From: Streptomyces griseus
GTDB lineage: Bacteria; Bdellovibrionota; Bdellovibrionia; Bdellovibrionales; Bdellovibrionaceae
DNA: 64,000 nucleotides
Direction of reading: 5' to 3'
Assembly: GCA_943330705.2 (NCBI GenBank)
Contig: CALQIT020000008.1
Span: forward strand, 1-64,000
Part shown: positions 25,609 to 34,805 of the stretch, piece by piece
How positions within the stretch are numbered: the stretch's first letter is position 1
Layout of the letters: every line of letters begins with the position of its first letter
Notes under the pieces: generated by a model
Told to the model about the DNA's origin: nothing
The model's database searches: none
Seen by the model: only the letters and a program-made list of their open reading frames with translations
Position numbers and translations under genes: made by a program

Positions 25609-26523
25609 CTAGATTTTTTTCATCACCTCAAGGAAGTGCTCTAAAAATATTTGGAGCTTTTTCCTATTAAAGGGCTTATTTAAATAGTAGTTTACCCCGA
25701 TATCTTTAGCTATTTTTACGTTGGAAGCTTCGCCCTCCGCGGTCAACATAGTTACATAGCACTTATCTAATAATTTATTCGCGCGAACACTTTTCAAAAC
25801 GTTTATCCCATCTAAACCTGGCATATTCCAATCTAAAAAAACAAGATCAAAAATTGCTCTTGCCTCAATTGATTCTTGAATTTTTTGTAATGCGATCTGA
25901 CCATCGGCTGCCTGATGAATTTCAAATTCACCCATTTGCGAAATATCATTAGTAATCATTGTTCTAATCACTTCTGAATCATCCACAACTAATATTTTCA
26001 TGCGGCGGCTATTTGCTTCTGAAACTGCTGACTCGTTACTAAGTAGAATTTCAACAGAAAACTTTCCAGCATCAGAATCAAACGGGACAACCGTTCTGCG
26101 GACGCCTTTGGCAACAAAAAAATGATGGCCCTTTCCAAGAATAATGCCGGGCAATGCCGATTTTAAATTCATACCTTTGGAATTCAAAGTTGTTTTCGCG
26201 CGTGCAAAAATCATATTTGTAAGTTCACCAGCCCCATCAATTATTTTTTTGTCGATCACTGTTTGCGGTGAACGCAGCATTTTTGACATCACCTCAAGGA
26301 AAGTCTCTTCCGGGAAGCTTATTATTATGCTTCCCATGAAATGATCGCTGACAATTCCAACAACACCGGAAATATCACCAGTTAAACTCTCCGAAGCATC
26401 AATAGTATAAACTTTTCCCGCGGAAACATTTGTACTGGCCTGAACTTCAAACACCTCTACGGTCTCTATCAAAAATGGGGCCAAAAAAGCCGCATTTAAT
26501 TCACTCTTAGATTCGTTTGACAT
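25609..26523 (-). CDS. CheX-type phosphatase domain fused to a receiver
   Basis: A 304-residue protein. Residues about 1-150 resemble CheX (a phospho-CheY phosphatase): GAGELTNMIFARAKTTLN carries the ExxN catalytic signature. Residues about 185-304 form a receiver domain with KILVVDDSEVIRT, the phospho-Asp in LVFLDWNMPGLDG, the Thr/Ala switch MLTAEGE, and the Lys in YYLNKPFNRKKL. The fusion suggests self-contained signal decay in chemotaxis or gliding regulation. The start at 26523 is preferred over an upstream extension because a GGAG site precedes it. It has no operon partner here. Confidence 0.88.
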   Translation of the reverse strand: MSNESKSELNAAFLAPFLIETVEVFEVQASTNVSAGKVYTIDASESLTGDISGVVGIVSDHFMGSIIISFPEETFLEVMSKMLRSPQTVIDKKIIDGAGELTNMIFARAKTTLNSKGMNLKSALPGIILGKGHHFFVAKGVRRTVVPFDSDAGKFSVEILLSNESAVSEANSRRMKILVVDDSEVIRTMITNDISQMGEFEIHQAADGQIALQKIQESIEARAIFDLVFLDWNMPGLDGINVLKSVRANKLLDKCYVTMLTAEGEASNVKIAKDIGVNYYLNKPFNRKKLQIFLEHFLEVMKKI

Positions 26524-26765
26524 TGCTAAGCTCCAACTTTCTATAAAAAGGTAAAAATGAAAAACAGGAAATATTATTTGAGAGGTTTTTGTGGATTTGA
26601 GCAAGGGTTTTTTCGGGTGGCCTTGGAACTTTAGCGGATAGGAACTTCAAAGGCCGAATTGCTCAAGCCTAACATCTAGCTTTGCCTTCGCTATTGTTAA
26701 AATTGTTTGATTGGAGGGGCTAATTGGCAACGAAATGTCCGGCAAGGCCACCCAACTCAAATATA

Positions 26766-27038
26766 TCAGACCTCGAAGCAAAAAGCCTGGATATCAAATC
26801 AGTTTCTGGAGATATCGATTTGCAAGGGGGCTAAATCGGAGAATTCAGTGGGAAATCGGTCAGCGGGAGCTTGCAGCTAGAAAGTAAAATACCACTTGCT
26901 ATTGATTTTGGGTCAGTCTCAGGTGAGGTCAAATTGAAGCTAGCTAAAGTCGAAAATACATTTTTTTCTTTGCGCTCTACTTCAGGAAATATTCAAAATA
27001 AACACGGCAGCCAGAAAGATGGCTCGTTGGTAAGGTAA
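26766..27038 (+). pseudogene. DUF4097-like adhesin-repeat remnant
   Basis: The frame reads SDLEAKSLDIKSVSGDIDLQ, GG, stop, then GEFSGKSVSGSLQLESKIP, SVSGEVKLKLAKVENTFF and LRSTSGNIQNKHG, ending at TAA 27038. Repeated SxSGxIxL strands are the mark of DUF4097/DUF4098 beta-helix proteins. A single in-frame TAA and the missing start show decay. It may be recent, since the frame is otherwise preserved. Confidence 0.6.
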
Positions 27039-27176
27039 GTTCCCCACTTTAAAAATTCGCTCAAAAATGTCACTTTTTGATTCTTTGACAGTCAACTTCA
27101 AGCGACTCGCTTTTATTATGCATTTAGTGATGGCACAACTATCGCATGTTATTGGCCATAACCAGGAGTCTACCAA

Positions 27177-27674
27177 ATGAGAAAACTATCGATTGTTTCG
27201 TTCCTTTTCGGGGTCGCTATCTGCCAGATCACTTTTGCCCAGTCTAAGGCCAAGGAAAACTTGGGAAGCTCATTCCCTTCTATCGCTGGAGCCTATCAGT
27301 GCATGACTGCCAAAGTTGATGGAAAATGGAGCACCGCTGCGTTTACGGTCACTGAATTGATCAACAAAAATACCGGCGCAAAAGTATACAGAATGACTGG
27401 CGAAGGAATTGATTTTTCCGCTGTTGTTGGCGCCACAGAAGAAGCATTGGAAGCGCAGTCCAAAACTGTCGCAGTAGGAACCCTTTTGGCATCGGCAAAA
27501 TATAATCTTATTCCTCCTAAAAAAGTAGCTTTGCAGATGGTGGTGTATTCAGCCCAAAAAGGTGCAATCGTTAAAATTCTAACCTTTGACCTGATACCAA
27601 ATGCCAATAAGGCCCTGACCATGCTAATGACCCTGCCAACTTTAGAAACCCAACGCTACAATTGCACTCAATAG
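27177..27674 (+). CDS. Secreted protein of unknown function
   Basis: A 165-residue protein with signal peptide MRKLSIVSFLFGVAICQITFAQ and cleavage near FAQ. The mature part is largely beta (FTVTELINKNTGAKVYRMTG, KVALQMVVYSAQKGAIVKIL) with Cys residues near each end (YQCMTA, YNCTQ) that may pair. AGGAG lies nine bases before the ATG. It appears monocistronic. No family recognised. Confidence 0.75.
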   Translation: MRKLSIVSFLFGVAICQITFAQSKAKENLGSSFPSIAGAYQCMTAKVDGKWSTAAFTVTELINKNTGAKVYRMTGEGIDFSAVVGATEEALEAQSKTVAVGTLLASAKYNLIPPKKVALQMVVYSAQKGAIVKILTFDLIPNANKALTMLMTLPTLETQRYNCTQ

Positions 27675-27950
27675 ATCCCTAATTCAGTCCGAATTACCCA
27701 GATTCGGACACACGACTGCATCGATATTTTGTTTAAGGATGAGCAAGTGCTTGCACTTAGCGATTCTCATAAGTCCCTATGAAGATGACTGTCGATGTGT
27801 ATTTTCTTTTTCGCAAACGATGGCTCAAGACGTATCCGCGCCCTGAAATGCCGAACTATTTCAAGGCGATTATTGGATCGATTAGATAGATCATCTGATT
27901 GAGGAAGTCGTAATTTAATATTGTAAATTGAAGAACCTGGATTCGCTGAT
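27675..27950. other. Intergenic stretch in a decay zone
   Basis: No start-to-stop frame with recognisable content. It leads into a remnant antitoxin and Fic locus, so lost genes are likely, but none can be named. Confidence 0.4.
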
Positions 27951-28133
27951 CTAAACCAAGGCGTCGGCGGTATTTATGACTTTCGCATAAAAGGCATCAA
28001 TATTTATCAGTGTTAGTTTATGAATTCTTTCTGCCTTTACCAATTTTCCCGAGGAATCTCGCAAATCAAAAGTTGCAGTGGCATCACCGATTGCAACGAC
28101 AATCTCATTTTCAATGGGTTCAATTTCTTTCAA
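27951..28133 (-). CDS. Short uncertain ORF
   Basis: A 60-codon frame with protein-like composition (EIVVAIGDATATFDLRDSSG, KLTLINIDAFYAKVI) starts at a TTG. The frame is open further upstream with no ATG and runs under the XRE gene on the other strand. It could be the end of an old gene. No family is evident and expression is doubtful. Confidence 0.25.
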   Translation of the reverse strand: MKEIEPIENEIVVAIGDATATFDLRDSSGKLVKAERIHKLTLINIDAFYAKVINTADALV

Positions 28134-28151
28134 AAATTCGCAACCTGCCGA

Positions 28152-28322
28152 ATGTCGAAAAAAACTGATGCGTGGACAATTGCTTTGGCAGCAAATCCGA
28201 CTCCATTAGAAAAGTTCCGTTATGATATTCAGCAAAAGTTTGTAAGCTACAAGCTTAAGACTAAAATCTCACAACGGGAACTCGCAGGAATACTTGGCGT
28301 GGATGAAGGCAAGGTCGGCTAG
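28152..28322 (+). pseudogene. XRE-family antitoxin, truncated
   Basis: MSKKTDAWTIALAANPTPLE is followed by a helix-turn-helix, TKISQRELAGILGVDEGKVG, then TAG. Related antitoxins continue for 30-40 residues after the KV(G/S)RILN motif, so the stop truncates the DNA-binding helix end. A longer frame upstream of 28152 is not part of the protein. No toxin partner is seen. Confidence 0.6.
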
Positions 28323-28442
28323 CTCCTAAACTCGAATTTATGTAAAAATCTCATTTGCTGCAAGTTGCTTCTTTCTCACTCTCAGGTGAAGCTGCAACTT
28401 GAATCTGGGATACGGATGAGTTGCCTAGTGCGGAGAAAAGGA

Positions 28443-28883
28443 ATGGCTACACTGAAGTTCGACGAACCGGATGGCGCCACACCACTGGAGCCCGAAGAAT
28501 TGGAACAATTAATTCCAGATTATATTTCGACGCGCGGGGAACTGAATCAGTTGGAACAAGCAAATATAGCACAAGCATCGGTTTGGATCGGGAAGCAAAA
28601 CCTAGATGACCTTCTAACCGCGACTTTTATTTCTAATTTACACAAAAAAATGTTCGACCACGTTTGGAAATGGGCTGGAAAAAATCGAAACACAAATAAA
28701 AATATCGGTGTTAGCAAAGAACACATCAACAATGATTTAGGGAAATTGCTAGGCGATGTAAAATACTGGTTGGAACACAAAACTTTTACCATGGACGAAA
28801 TAGCAGCCCGCTTCCACCACAAGCCCGTTCAAATTCAAATCTTCCCAAATGGCAATGGAAGACACGCACGATGCTATCGTTAA
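28443..28883 (+). pseudogene. Fic-family protein (mobile mystery protein B type), damaged
   Basis: A 146-residue frame with the N-terminus typical of this family (ATLKFDEPDGATPLEPEELE) and Fic helices (LHKKMFDHVWKWAGKNRNTN). The active-site loop reads VQIQIFPNGNGRHAR, where active Fic enzymes have HPFxxGNGR, so the catalytic His is replaced by Gln. Four codons later the frame ends, about 50 residues short. GGAGAAAAGGA precedes the ATG. It is probably an inactive AMP-transferase relic, next to a truncated XRE partner. Confidence 0.75.
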
Positions 28884-28901
28884 AAGGAATCATAGCGCTA
28901 A

Positions 28902-29720
28902 CTATTGTGATTGAACGAAGTCCCGCAAGGCCTTGATGAAAGCCTGTGGTTGATCGAAGTGAACCCAGTGTCCGGCGCCGGGGATTTCGACACCTTGGAC
29001 TCTGGGATTAGATAGTTGCATTCGCTTGAATTCATCGGCAGTAAGATCCTTCGAATTTTCGCCCCGGATCACCAGTGTCGGCATTGGTAGTTGCCGCAAT
29101 TCATTCCAGTGGTCTTGAGCCCGACCCTGCTGAACAGAGGCAATCATGGCCTTAGTCGAAAATCGCCAGTCAGCTCGGCCATCGGGCAATTCGTCGATAT
29201 TTGAATAAAGGTAAGCACCCAGAGTCTGCGGCTGTCCGTATTCCTTTCCAATCGCCATGAATTCATTCATAAAAAAAGATTTGGCAGCCAACTTACTTTT
29301 AAAAGGGGTGGGAATAAGGTCAAATAGTCGTTGATAGTAGGCTGGCGCATCGGGTCTGGAGTCTGGACCAATATCTACAATCACCAACTTATCCAGCATT
29401 TCAGGAAATTTTGCGGCAAACATCAAGGCGTTTCTTCCGCCCAAAGAATGTCCAACCAGAACTATTTTCTTCCAGCCCAATTCTTGTAAAATTAAAAAAA
29501 GATCGTCGGCGTAGTCCTCAGGAGCATATCCAGTTGCGGGCTTCATTGATTTTCCATGGCCCCGCTGATCAAAGGTAAGGACTTGGTCCTGTTGGCTTAA
29601 ATCAGTGGCAATTTTCCGCCAATTTTGACCATAGCCCATAAGGCCATGCAAAAAAACCCACTGACGGTGATTTTCAGAGCCATATAATTGGTAATTGAAC
29701 TGATCAAGATATGATGACAT
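28902..29720 (-). CDS. Alpha/beta hydrolase (YbfF/ABHD11-like)
   Basis: A 272-residue esterase-like hydrolase. It has the oxyanion strand FLHGLMGYGQNW, FDQRGHGKS, the nucleophile elbow GHSLGGRNAL, an acid residue near VIRGENSKDLT, and the catalytic His in GAGHWVHFDQP. The catalytic triad is complete. Substrate is unknown; relatives act on acyl-CoA or ester substrates. It is divergent from pcnB with only 14 bases between starts, so the promoters overlap the opposite coding sequences. Confidence 0.88.
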   Translation of the reverse strand: MSSYLDQFNYQLYGSENHRQWVFLHGLMGYGQNWRKIATDLSQQDQVLTFDQRGHGKSMKPATGYAPEDYADDLFLILQELGWKKIVLVGHSLGGRNALMFAAKFPEMLDKLVIVDIGPDSRPDAPAYYQRLFDLIPTPFKSKLAAKSFFMNEFMAIGKEYGQPQTLGAYLYSNIDELPDGRADWRFSTKAMIASVQQGRAQDHWNELRQLPMPTLVIRGENSKDLTADEFKRMQLSNPRVQGVEIPGAGHWVHFDQPQAFIKALRDFVQSQ

Positions 29721-29734
29721 AAAGAAAGCTTCTT

Positions 29735-30871
29735 ATGCCTGAAGTAAAACAGAAACCCCAACTGCACGCAAGTTGGATTGACCATTCCGCCAAAGAAATC
29801 GTGAAGACCCTTCAGAAAGAAGGTTTTCTAACCTATTTAGTTGGCGGCTGCGTCCGTGATCTTTTGGCTGGTATCCACCCTAAAGACTTTGACATCGCCA
29901 CCTATGCCGAGCCTAGCCAGATTCGCCGAAAAGTTTACGGCGCTTACATCATTGGCAAGCGATTTCGCCTAGTTCTGGTTAAAAGAGGTGATCAACAATT
30001 TGAAGTTGCAACCTTTCGTCGCGAAAGCAAGCCCGAGGATTTCGAAGAAGGCGAAGAACCAACTTCAGTGGACAATTTTTTTGGAACTCCAGAACAAGAT
30101 GCCCTTCGCCGTGACTTTACGATCAACGCTTTATTCTACGATCCAATTAAAAATGAGCTTGTTGATTATGCTGAGGGAATGAAAGATATCCAAGCCCGAG
30201 TGATGCGCACCATCGGTGACCCTACGACAAGAATTATTGAGGACCCCATTCGCAGTCTGCGAGCGATTCGCCTTTCACAAAAGTTGAATTTCCGAATTGA
30301 AGAAAGTTTTCGTACCGCAATTCAGGCCAATGCTGGCGAACTAGCAAGATCGGTTCTGCCTCGCCGTCGCGAAGAATATCTAAAAATTCTACGCTTAGCC
30401 GAGCCCAATAGAGCCTTTCTGGAAATGTTTGATCTGGGCCTGCTGCACACCGTTCTGCCAAGCTTAATTCCAGTTATGGAAGATCCGGATCGTCGTGAAA
30501 TCCTTTTGCAATACCTAAAACGAGTCCCTGATTTTGTGGCTGACCCTAGCCAGACAGTAGAACTTTATACTCCTTTGGTTTTAGGTTTTTTGCACGCGAC
30601 GCAAAATCTTTCGGGCAGCGAAAACCTTCTCGATCAATTGATTCGAATCGAACTTGGCATGTTTAAGGCCGAGCAAACTCTAATACTTGCCGCCCTGGAC
30701 CTGACAAAAGCACTTCCCGATCCGGATTTGTTTTTGCGTAAGGGCCTGCGACGCCGGGAAGCCTTTCTTCGCCAAGAAGGTTTTGATTTAACTCTTAAAA
30801 TTATTCATTTTGAAAAGTCACTTCCAACCGATGTCTTTTGGTTCTGGCAAAAGCAAATGGAAGATAACTAG
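29735..30871 (+). CDS. pcnB: Polynucleotide adenylyltransferase / CCA-adding family
   Basis: A 378-residue class II nucleotidyltransferase. LVGGCVRDLLAGIHPKDFDI has the GG-D-x-D catalytic core. RRDFTINALFYDP is the conserved flexible-loop region, and EDPIRSLRAIRLSQKLNF plus DLGLLHTVLPSL match the RNA-binding neck. The sequence fits PcnB (poly(A) polymerase I), which marks RNAs for decay. Distinguishing it from a CCA tRNA enzyme needs a phylogeny. It is monocistronic. Confidence 0.88.
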   Translation: MPEVKQKPQLHASWIDHSAKEIVKTLQKEGFLTYLVGGCVRDLLAGIHPKDFDIATYAEPSQIRRKVYGAYIIGKRFRLVLVKRGDQQFEVATFRRESKPEDFEEGEEPTSVDNFFGTPEQDALRRDFTINALFYDPIKNELVDYAEGMKDIQARVMRTIGDPTTRIIEDPIRSLRAIRLSQKLNFRIEESFRTAIQANAGELARSVLPRRREEYLKILRLAEPNRAFLEMFDLGLLHTVLPSLIPVMEDPDRREILLQYLKRVPDFVADPSQTVELYTPLVLGFLHATQNLSGSENLLDQLIRIELGMFKAEQTLILAALDLTKALPDPDLFLRKGLRRREAFLRQEGFDLTLKIIHFEKSLPTDVFWFWQKQMEDN

Positions 30872-30890
30872 TCCGGCCCAAGCAAAAGCA

Positions 30891-31754
30891 TTAGCCCCCG
30901 GATGGGGAGTTTTTATCCAAAGTGAATATCTTGCTAAAAACTTTATCTAAGCAATATTGATAGATTTTATTTGGCAGGAATCTGCGAATTAATTTCGCAA
31001 AACGGGCATCGCGACCAAAAGTCGCTCGTAATGGTAAAGAGGACCTTTCCGCAAGATGAAAAACTCCGTTAACCACATCCATTGGGTTCTGTGATACTTT
31101 AGTCATTTGCTTTTCACGGAGCTTTTGATAGGCCCCCATCTGATTTGCGTAAGGCGATTGTGGCGGGGTTGATGGACAAAAAAGACTTTCCCCAAATCGT
31201 GTCCGATATCCACCCGGCTGGATTAAACAAACCTGAACGCCATGCGGTCTAAGCTCCCCGCGCAAAGACTCGGTCAGCCCTTCCACTGCAAACTTGCTGG
31301 CGCAATAAAGGCCAGTCAGGGGAAAGCCCATAAACCCAAAGACTGATGAAAAGTTAAATACGCAACCGTGATTCCTGCGCAACAAAGGTAGAAACTTTTG
31401 TGTCATAAAAAGAGTTCCAAAAAAATTAACCTCCATTTGTCTGCGCACTTCATCATGAACTGCTTCTTCCAATGGACAAAAATAGCCGTAACCAGCATTG
31501 TTAATCAAAATATCAAGCCCTGAAAATTGTGAGCCAACAAATTCTGCGACAGATTGAATCTCATTGCTTTTTGTCACGTCCAGGGAAAGCTCAATTAGAC
31601 GGTCAGCAAATATCGGTCGCAATACCGAAAAAATTTCTTTGCGCTTTTGCAGATCTCGTCCCGTCGCAACCACACGATACCCACCGTCCAAAAATCGACC
31701 AACAAGCATTTCTCCAAAACCCGAAGTTGCACCCGTAACTAAAACTGTTTTCAT
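30891..31754 (-). CDS. Short-chain dehydrogenase/reductase
   Basis: A 287-residue classical SDR. TGATSGFGE binds NAD(P), INNAGYG is present, and the active site has FNFSSVFGF and YCASKFAVEGL (Ser, Tyr, Lys). VCLIQPGGYRTRFGES follows. The start at 31754 places the nucleotide-binding motif near the N-terminus. A longer frame to 31805 is open but adds no recognisable residues. It converges with pcnB. The substrate is not known; relatives reduce ketones or steroids, or act in lipid metabolism. Confidence 0.85.
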   Translation of the reverse strand: MKTVLVTGATSGFGEMLVGRFLDGGYRVVATGRDLQKRKEIFSVLRPIFADRLIELSLDVTKSNEIQSVAEFVGSQFSGLDILINNAGYGYFCPLEEAVHDEVRRQMEVNFFGTLFMTQKFLPLLRRNHGCVFNFSSVFGFMGFPLTGLYCASKFAVEGLTESLRGELRPHGVQVCLIQPGGYRTRFGESLFCPSTPPQSPYANQMGAYQKLREKQMTKVSQNPMDVVNGVFHLAERSSLPLRATFGRDARFAKLIRRFLPNKIYQYCLDKVFSKIFTLDKNSPSGG

Positions 31755-31997
31755 CGTCGCATCCGTTTGAAAAATTTTTAAACCAGTAGCAAATTGGACC
31801 ATCAAATTGAACCATACGAAACAATTTTTGTGCGAAATTTAACGAATTTCTGGCTCCCGTACTCATTGCTTCCTGACTCAAGACCTCATAGCTTTCTGGC
31901 CCAAAAAATGGAGACGCTGGATGCCATTAACTGGGATTGACAGGGATGTTGGAAGGAAAAGATCATCCTGTATTGTGTTTTTTCCAAAGGGATTTTT

Positions 31998-32846
31998 TTG
32001 CGGTTGAAGCTATGCTCAATTCTTACAAGTGGACTACTTTGCATTGTAATTTTTTGCGGATGCTCGCATATCATGTATTATCCATCTCGGGATCTATTCT
32101 TAGAGCCTGAAAAAATGGGGCTGCAATACGAAAATATATTTTTTGAAAATCAAGATCGTCAAAAGTTGCATGCTTGGTGGTTTGATGCGCAAATAAACTT
32201 TCCCAAAAGACCCGCAAAGGGCACCATTGTTTTTTTTCACGGTAACGCGCAAAATCTAACAGCCCACTTCGCGATGCTCGCCTGGGTTGTAGAAAAGGGT
32301 TACAATTTATTTGTTTTTGACTACCCTGGGTATGGGCTTTCCGAAGGGTCTCCTGACCCGTATCATTGCCTAATCAGCGGCACGGCGGCCTTGGCTTGGG
32401 TGCATTCACACAAAGACAAAGGCCCGTTAATTGTATATGGACACTCCGTTGGCGGGCCTACCGCATTACGAGCCGTCATCGACAAAAAAAGTGAAATACC
32501 AATTCGTGCAGTGATTGCCGATAGTACGTTTATCTCGTTTCAAGCTATGGGCCGGAACAAGCTTTCCTTGCACTGGTTGACTTGGCTATTTCAACCGCTT
32601 GCCTACCTTCTATTGAGCGACAGCGATGCGGCAAAGGATGTGGCGCAAATTTCGCCCATCCCAACCCTTGTGATTCACGGCCAAATCGATTCTGTCGTGG
32701 AACCTGAATTTGGTAATGATCTTTTTATGAAATTGCGCGCCCCTAAAGAAATTTGGAAAGTCCCCCAAGGACAACACGGAGATGTATACTGGAGTCATCA
32801 CCAGATTTATCGGAATAAGCTCATGGAGTGGTTGGATAGAACTTAA
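31998..32846 (+). CDS. Lipoprotein alpha/beta hydrolase
   Basis: A 282-residue protein with a hydrophobic leader and Cys-containing lipobox-like IVIFCGC. FFHGNAQNLTAH is the oxyanion strand, FDYPGYGLSEGSP follows, the nucleophile is in YGHSVGGPTAL, the acid is in VIHGQIDSVV, and the His is in PQGQHGDVYW. This matches the BEM46/ABHD13-like hydrolases, often anchored on membranes. The start is a TTG (31998, or 32004 two codons on), since no ATG precedes the lipobox. No clear operon partner. Confidence 0.8.
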   Translation: MRLKLCSILTSGLLCIVIFCGCSHIMYYPSRDLFLEPEKMGLQYENIFFENQDRQKLHAWWFDAQINFPKRPAKGTIVFFHGNAQNLTAHFAMLAWVVEKGYNLFVFDYPGYGLSEGSPDPYHCLISGTAALAWVHSHKDKGPLIVYGHSVGGPTALRAVIDKKSEIPIRAVIADSTFISFQAMGRNKLSLHWLTWLFQPLAYLLLSDSDAAKDVAQISPIPTLVIHGQIDSVVEPEFGNDLFMKLRAPKEIWKVPQGQHGDVYWSHHQIYRNKLMEWLDRT

Positions 32847-33097
32847 AGGCTACTAGGCGACTTGCACCCTTTGCCAGCTGTACCTTTTTTGCCACTTGCA
32901 CCTTGCCCTTTTCAAACCAGCTCCCATTATTAACCGAATGGCGAAGATCTTTGTCACAGACAGCTAAGGCCGAGCTATTCCTTAGGGTGGCTCAGCCTGG
33001 CAAAGCTATTGACTTTAGTTGCTCTGTGTTAATTATTGATCTGTTTTAAGTTAATCAGTATTTAATCAGTATTAAATCATGGTGAATGGAGGTGCTT

Positions 33098-33817
33098 ATG
33101 GCACTGTCAGTTTTGGCGCAAGGAACTACCCAAGAACCCCTGAGCATGAGACAAGAGCCTGCACTTCAATCCTTAAATGTTCAGAAAAAAGAATACGAAA
33201 CAATCTTTTTGAAAGAAAACGAGTTTCTTTTCAAAGAAGGTGACACGCCAACAGATATTTATTTTTTAAAGACGGGCTCCGTGATGACTGGAGTTCATCA
33301 AAAGCAAGCTCGCGGCCGCTCAACAGGTTTGGACTATGTTAACAAGTTAGTTGGTCCTGGGGAATTTTTTGGCTACAAATCGCCATTGACCAATTCGAGC
33401 TATCAGTTTTTTGCGAAAGCAATCAAAGCCTCCGAAGTTTTGATTTATCCTAAGAACGCTTTTGAACAATTGCTCAGTGGACCGGATTCACTTTTAAAGA
33501 TGGTCCTGCTGCAAACGATTCGCGATCTTGAAACCTACGAAGCAATGAATCGATTTCATTACCTGGCCTCGGTTGAGGAACGTATCGCCTATCAACTCAT
33601 TTTACTGGGTGATAAATTTGGTGTGCAGACTCCGGAAGGGGTTCGGCTTAATTTAAAGCTGACTCGCAACGAGCTAGCGCAATTGGCGGGCACCATCAAC
33701 GAGTCCCTGTCGCGACATTTAACTTCATTTAAAAATGAAGGAATAATCGAAGTTCACGGTAAAGAAATTTTAATTCGCGATCGTTCTGCCTTAGAGAAAA
33801 AGTCCGGGAATTTTTAA
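33098..33817 (+). CDS. Crp/Fnr-family transcriptional regulator
   Basis: A 239-residue regulator with a cNMP-binding-like domain (LKENEFLFKEGDTPTDIYFL, VGPGEFFGYKSPL), a dimer helix, and a winged-helix HTH (LTRNELAQLAGTINESLSRH, LTSFKNEGIIEV). No Fe-S cysteines of FNR are seen. The ATG at 33098 has a strong GGAGG. Its TAA overlaps the ATG of the next gene (TAATG), coupling it to a CarH/LitR-like regulator. In Thermus, a Crp/Fnr protein (LdrP) lies with LitR in a light-responsive circuit, so a similar pairing is suggested here. Confidence 0.9.
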   Translation: MALSVLAQGTTQEPLSMRQEPALQSLNVQKKEYETIFLKENEFLFKEGDTPTDIYFLKTGSVMTGVHQKQARGRSTGLDYVNKLVGPGEFFGYKSPLTNSSYQFFAKAIKASEVLIYPKNAFEQLLSGPDSLLKMVLLQTIRDLETYEAMNRFHYLASVEERIAYQLILLGDKFGVQTPEGVRLNLKLTRNELAQLAGTINESLSRHLTSFKNEGIIEVHGKEILIRDRSALEKKSGNF

Positions 33818-34758
33818 TGAAGTTTTCCATTGAAACTGTTTCACAAATAACCGGCCTACCCGCTTCTTCCCTAAGGAATTGGGAAAAGCGTTTTGGCTTC
33901 CCGCGACCAGAAAGGACCGCTGGTGGACATCGTTTTTACAGCCAGCAAGATATTCATTTTCTAAAAAACACGGTCCGGCGCCTGGCTGACGGGCAAAGCC
34001 TTTGTGAAATCTCAGCCCTTTACAGCAAAAGTTCAAAAAATCCTAGTCGTTCAATTGTTGCGAATTTACCTCCAGAAATATCTGACGATGTAAGCTTTCG
34101 GGTTGAGTTGATTTATAACTCGCTATTGAATTTTGATACGACTTCGATTCTTCAGCACTACGCTTTGCTAAATGCACGATTAAGTCCTGAAATGCTCTTT
34201 GATCGAGTTTTCGAGACAATCCTGCGCCGCCTAGGCGAGGACTGGCGCTTAGAAAAGGTAAGCATTGCCCAGGAGCATTTCGCATCTGCGTTTATTCGTC
34301 TGAAACTAGCCTCGCTTCTGGCCATGGATTTCCCAAGTACCCAATCGCAAAAAATTTTAGCGGCGGCAACCTCGGGTGAGCATCACGAGGGCGGCCTTAT
34401 GCTTGTCGCAGCTCACATTAAGTTTCGCGGATTTCCGGTCTATTATTTCGGCACAGACCTTCCTTTGTCGCAGATTATTAAGGTTTGTAAACAGCTAAAA
34501 CCGGCAGTGCTTTGCTTGTCCTACAATTGTCCGGAACAAATTAAGAAAGATCTGCCGACCCTTTCTGCAGTTCCGGCAATTGTTTGTATTGGGGGAATGG
34601 GAACTTGCTCGGAATCTTTGGGCAATCCAACTCTACCTAAAAATGTAAAACTCTGCCGGCAGCATGTCGGCAGCGAAGTTGCTTCTTATATTGAATTGCT
34701 TGCCAAAGCCAAACTATCAAAAGAAGTATCAAAAAAACTATCAAAGAAATTAATCTAG
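33817..34758 (+). CDS. MerR-family regulator with B12-binding domain (CarH/LitR-like)
   Basis: A 313-residue protein. MerR HTH: FSIETVSQITGLPASSLRNW, with the wing in FPRPERTAGGHRFYSQQD. The helical bundle has GEDWRLEKVSIAQEHFAS, a precise Wx9EH motif, which in CarH caps the upper face of adenosylcobalamin. The Rossmann-like domain has TSGEHHEGG, the ExHxxG cobalamin motif whose His would be the lower ligand. These two motifs together are the mark of B12-dependent photoreceptor repressors. A genuine light response is not shown here. It is translationally coupled to the Crp/Fnr gene; no carotenoid genes are near. Confidence 0.88.
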   Translation: MKFSIETVSQITGLPASSLRNWEKRFGFPRPERTAGGHRFYSQQDIHFLKNTVRRLADGQSLCEISALYSKSSKNPSRSIVANLPPEISDDVSFRVELIYNSLLNFDTTSILQHYALLNARLSPEMLFDRVFETILRRLGEDWRLEKVSIAQEHFASAFIRLKLASLLAMDFPSTQSQKILAAATSGEHHEGGLMLVAAHIKFRGFPVYYFGTDLPLSQIIKVCKQLKPAVLCLSYNCPEQIKKDLPTLSAVPAIVCIGGMGTCSESLGNPTLPKNVKLCRQHVGSEVASYIELLAKAKLSKEVSKKLSKKLI

Positions 34759-34805
34759 GGAGTTAGGATGTGCCGTCACCACGTCACATTTCCGGGGCTG
34801 ACCTT

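Noticed and set aside
25382-25612. 76-codon plus-strand frame
   Set aside because: No domain, poor start context and overlap with the cheX-REC gene end; probably chance.
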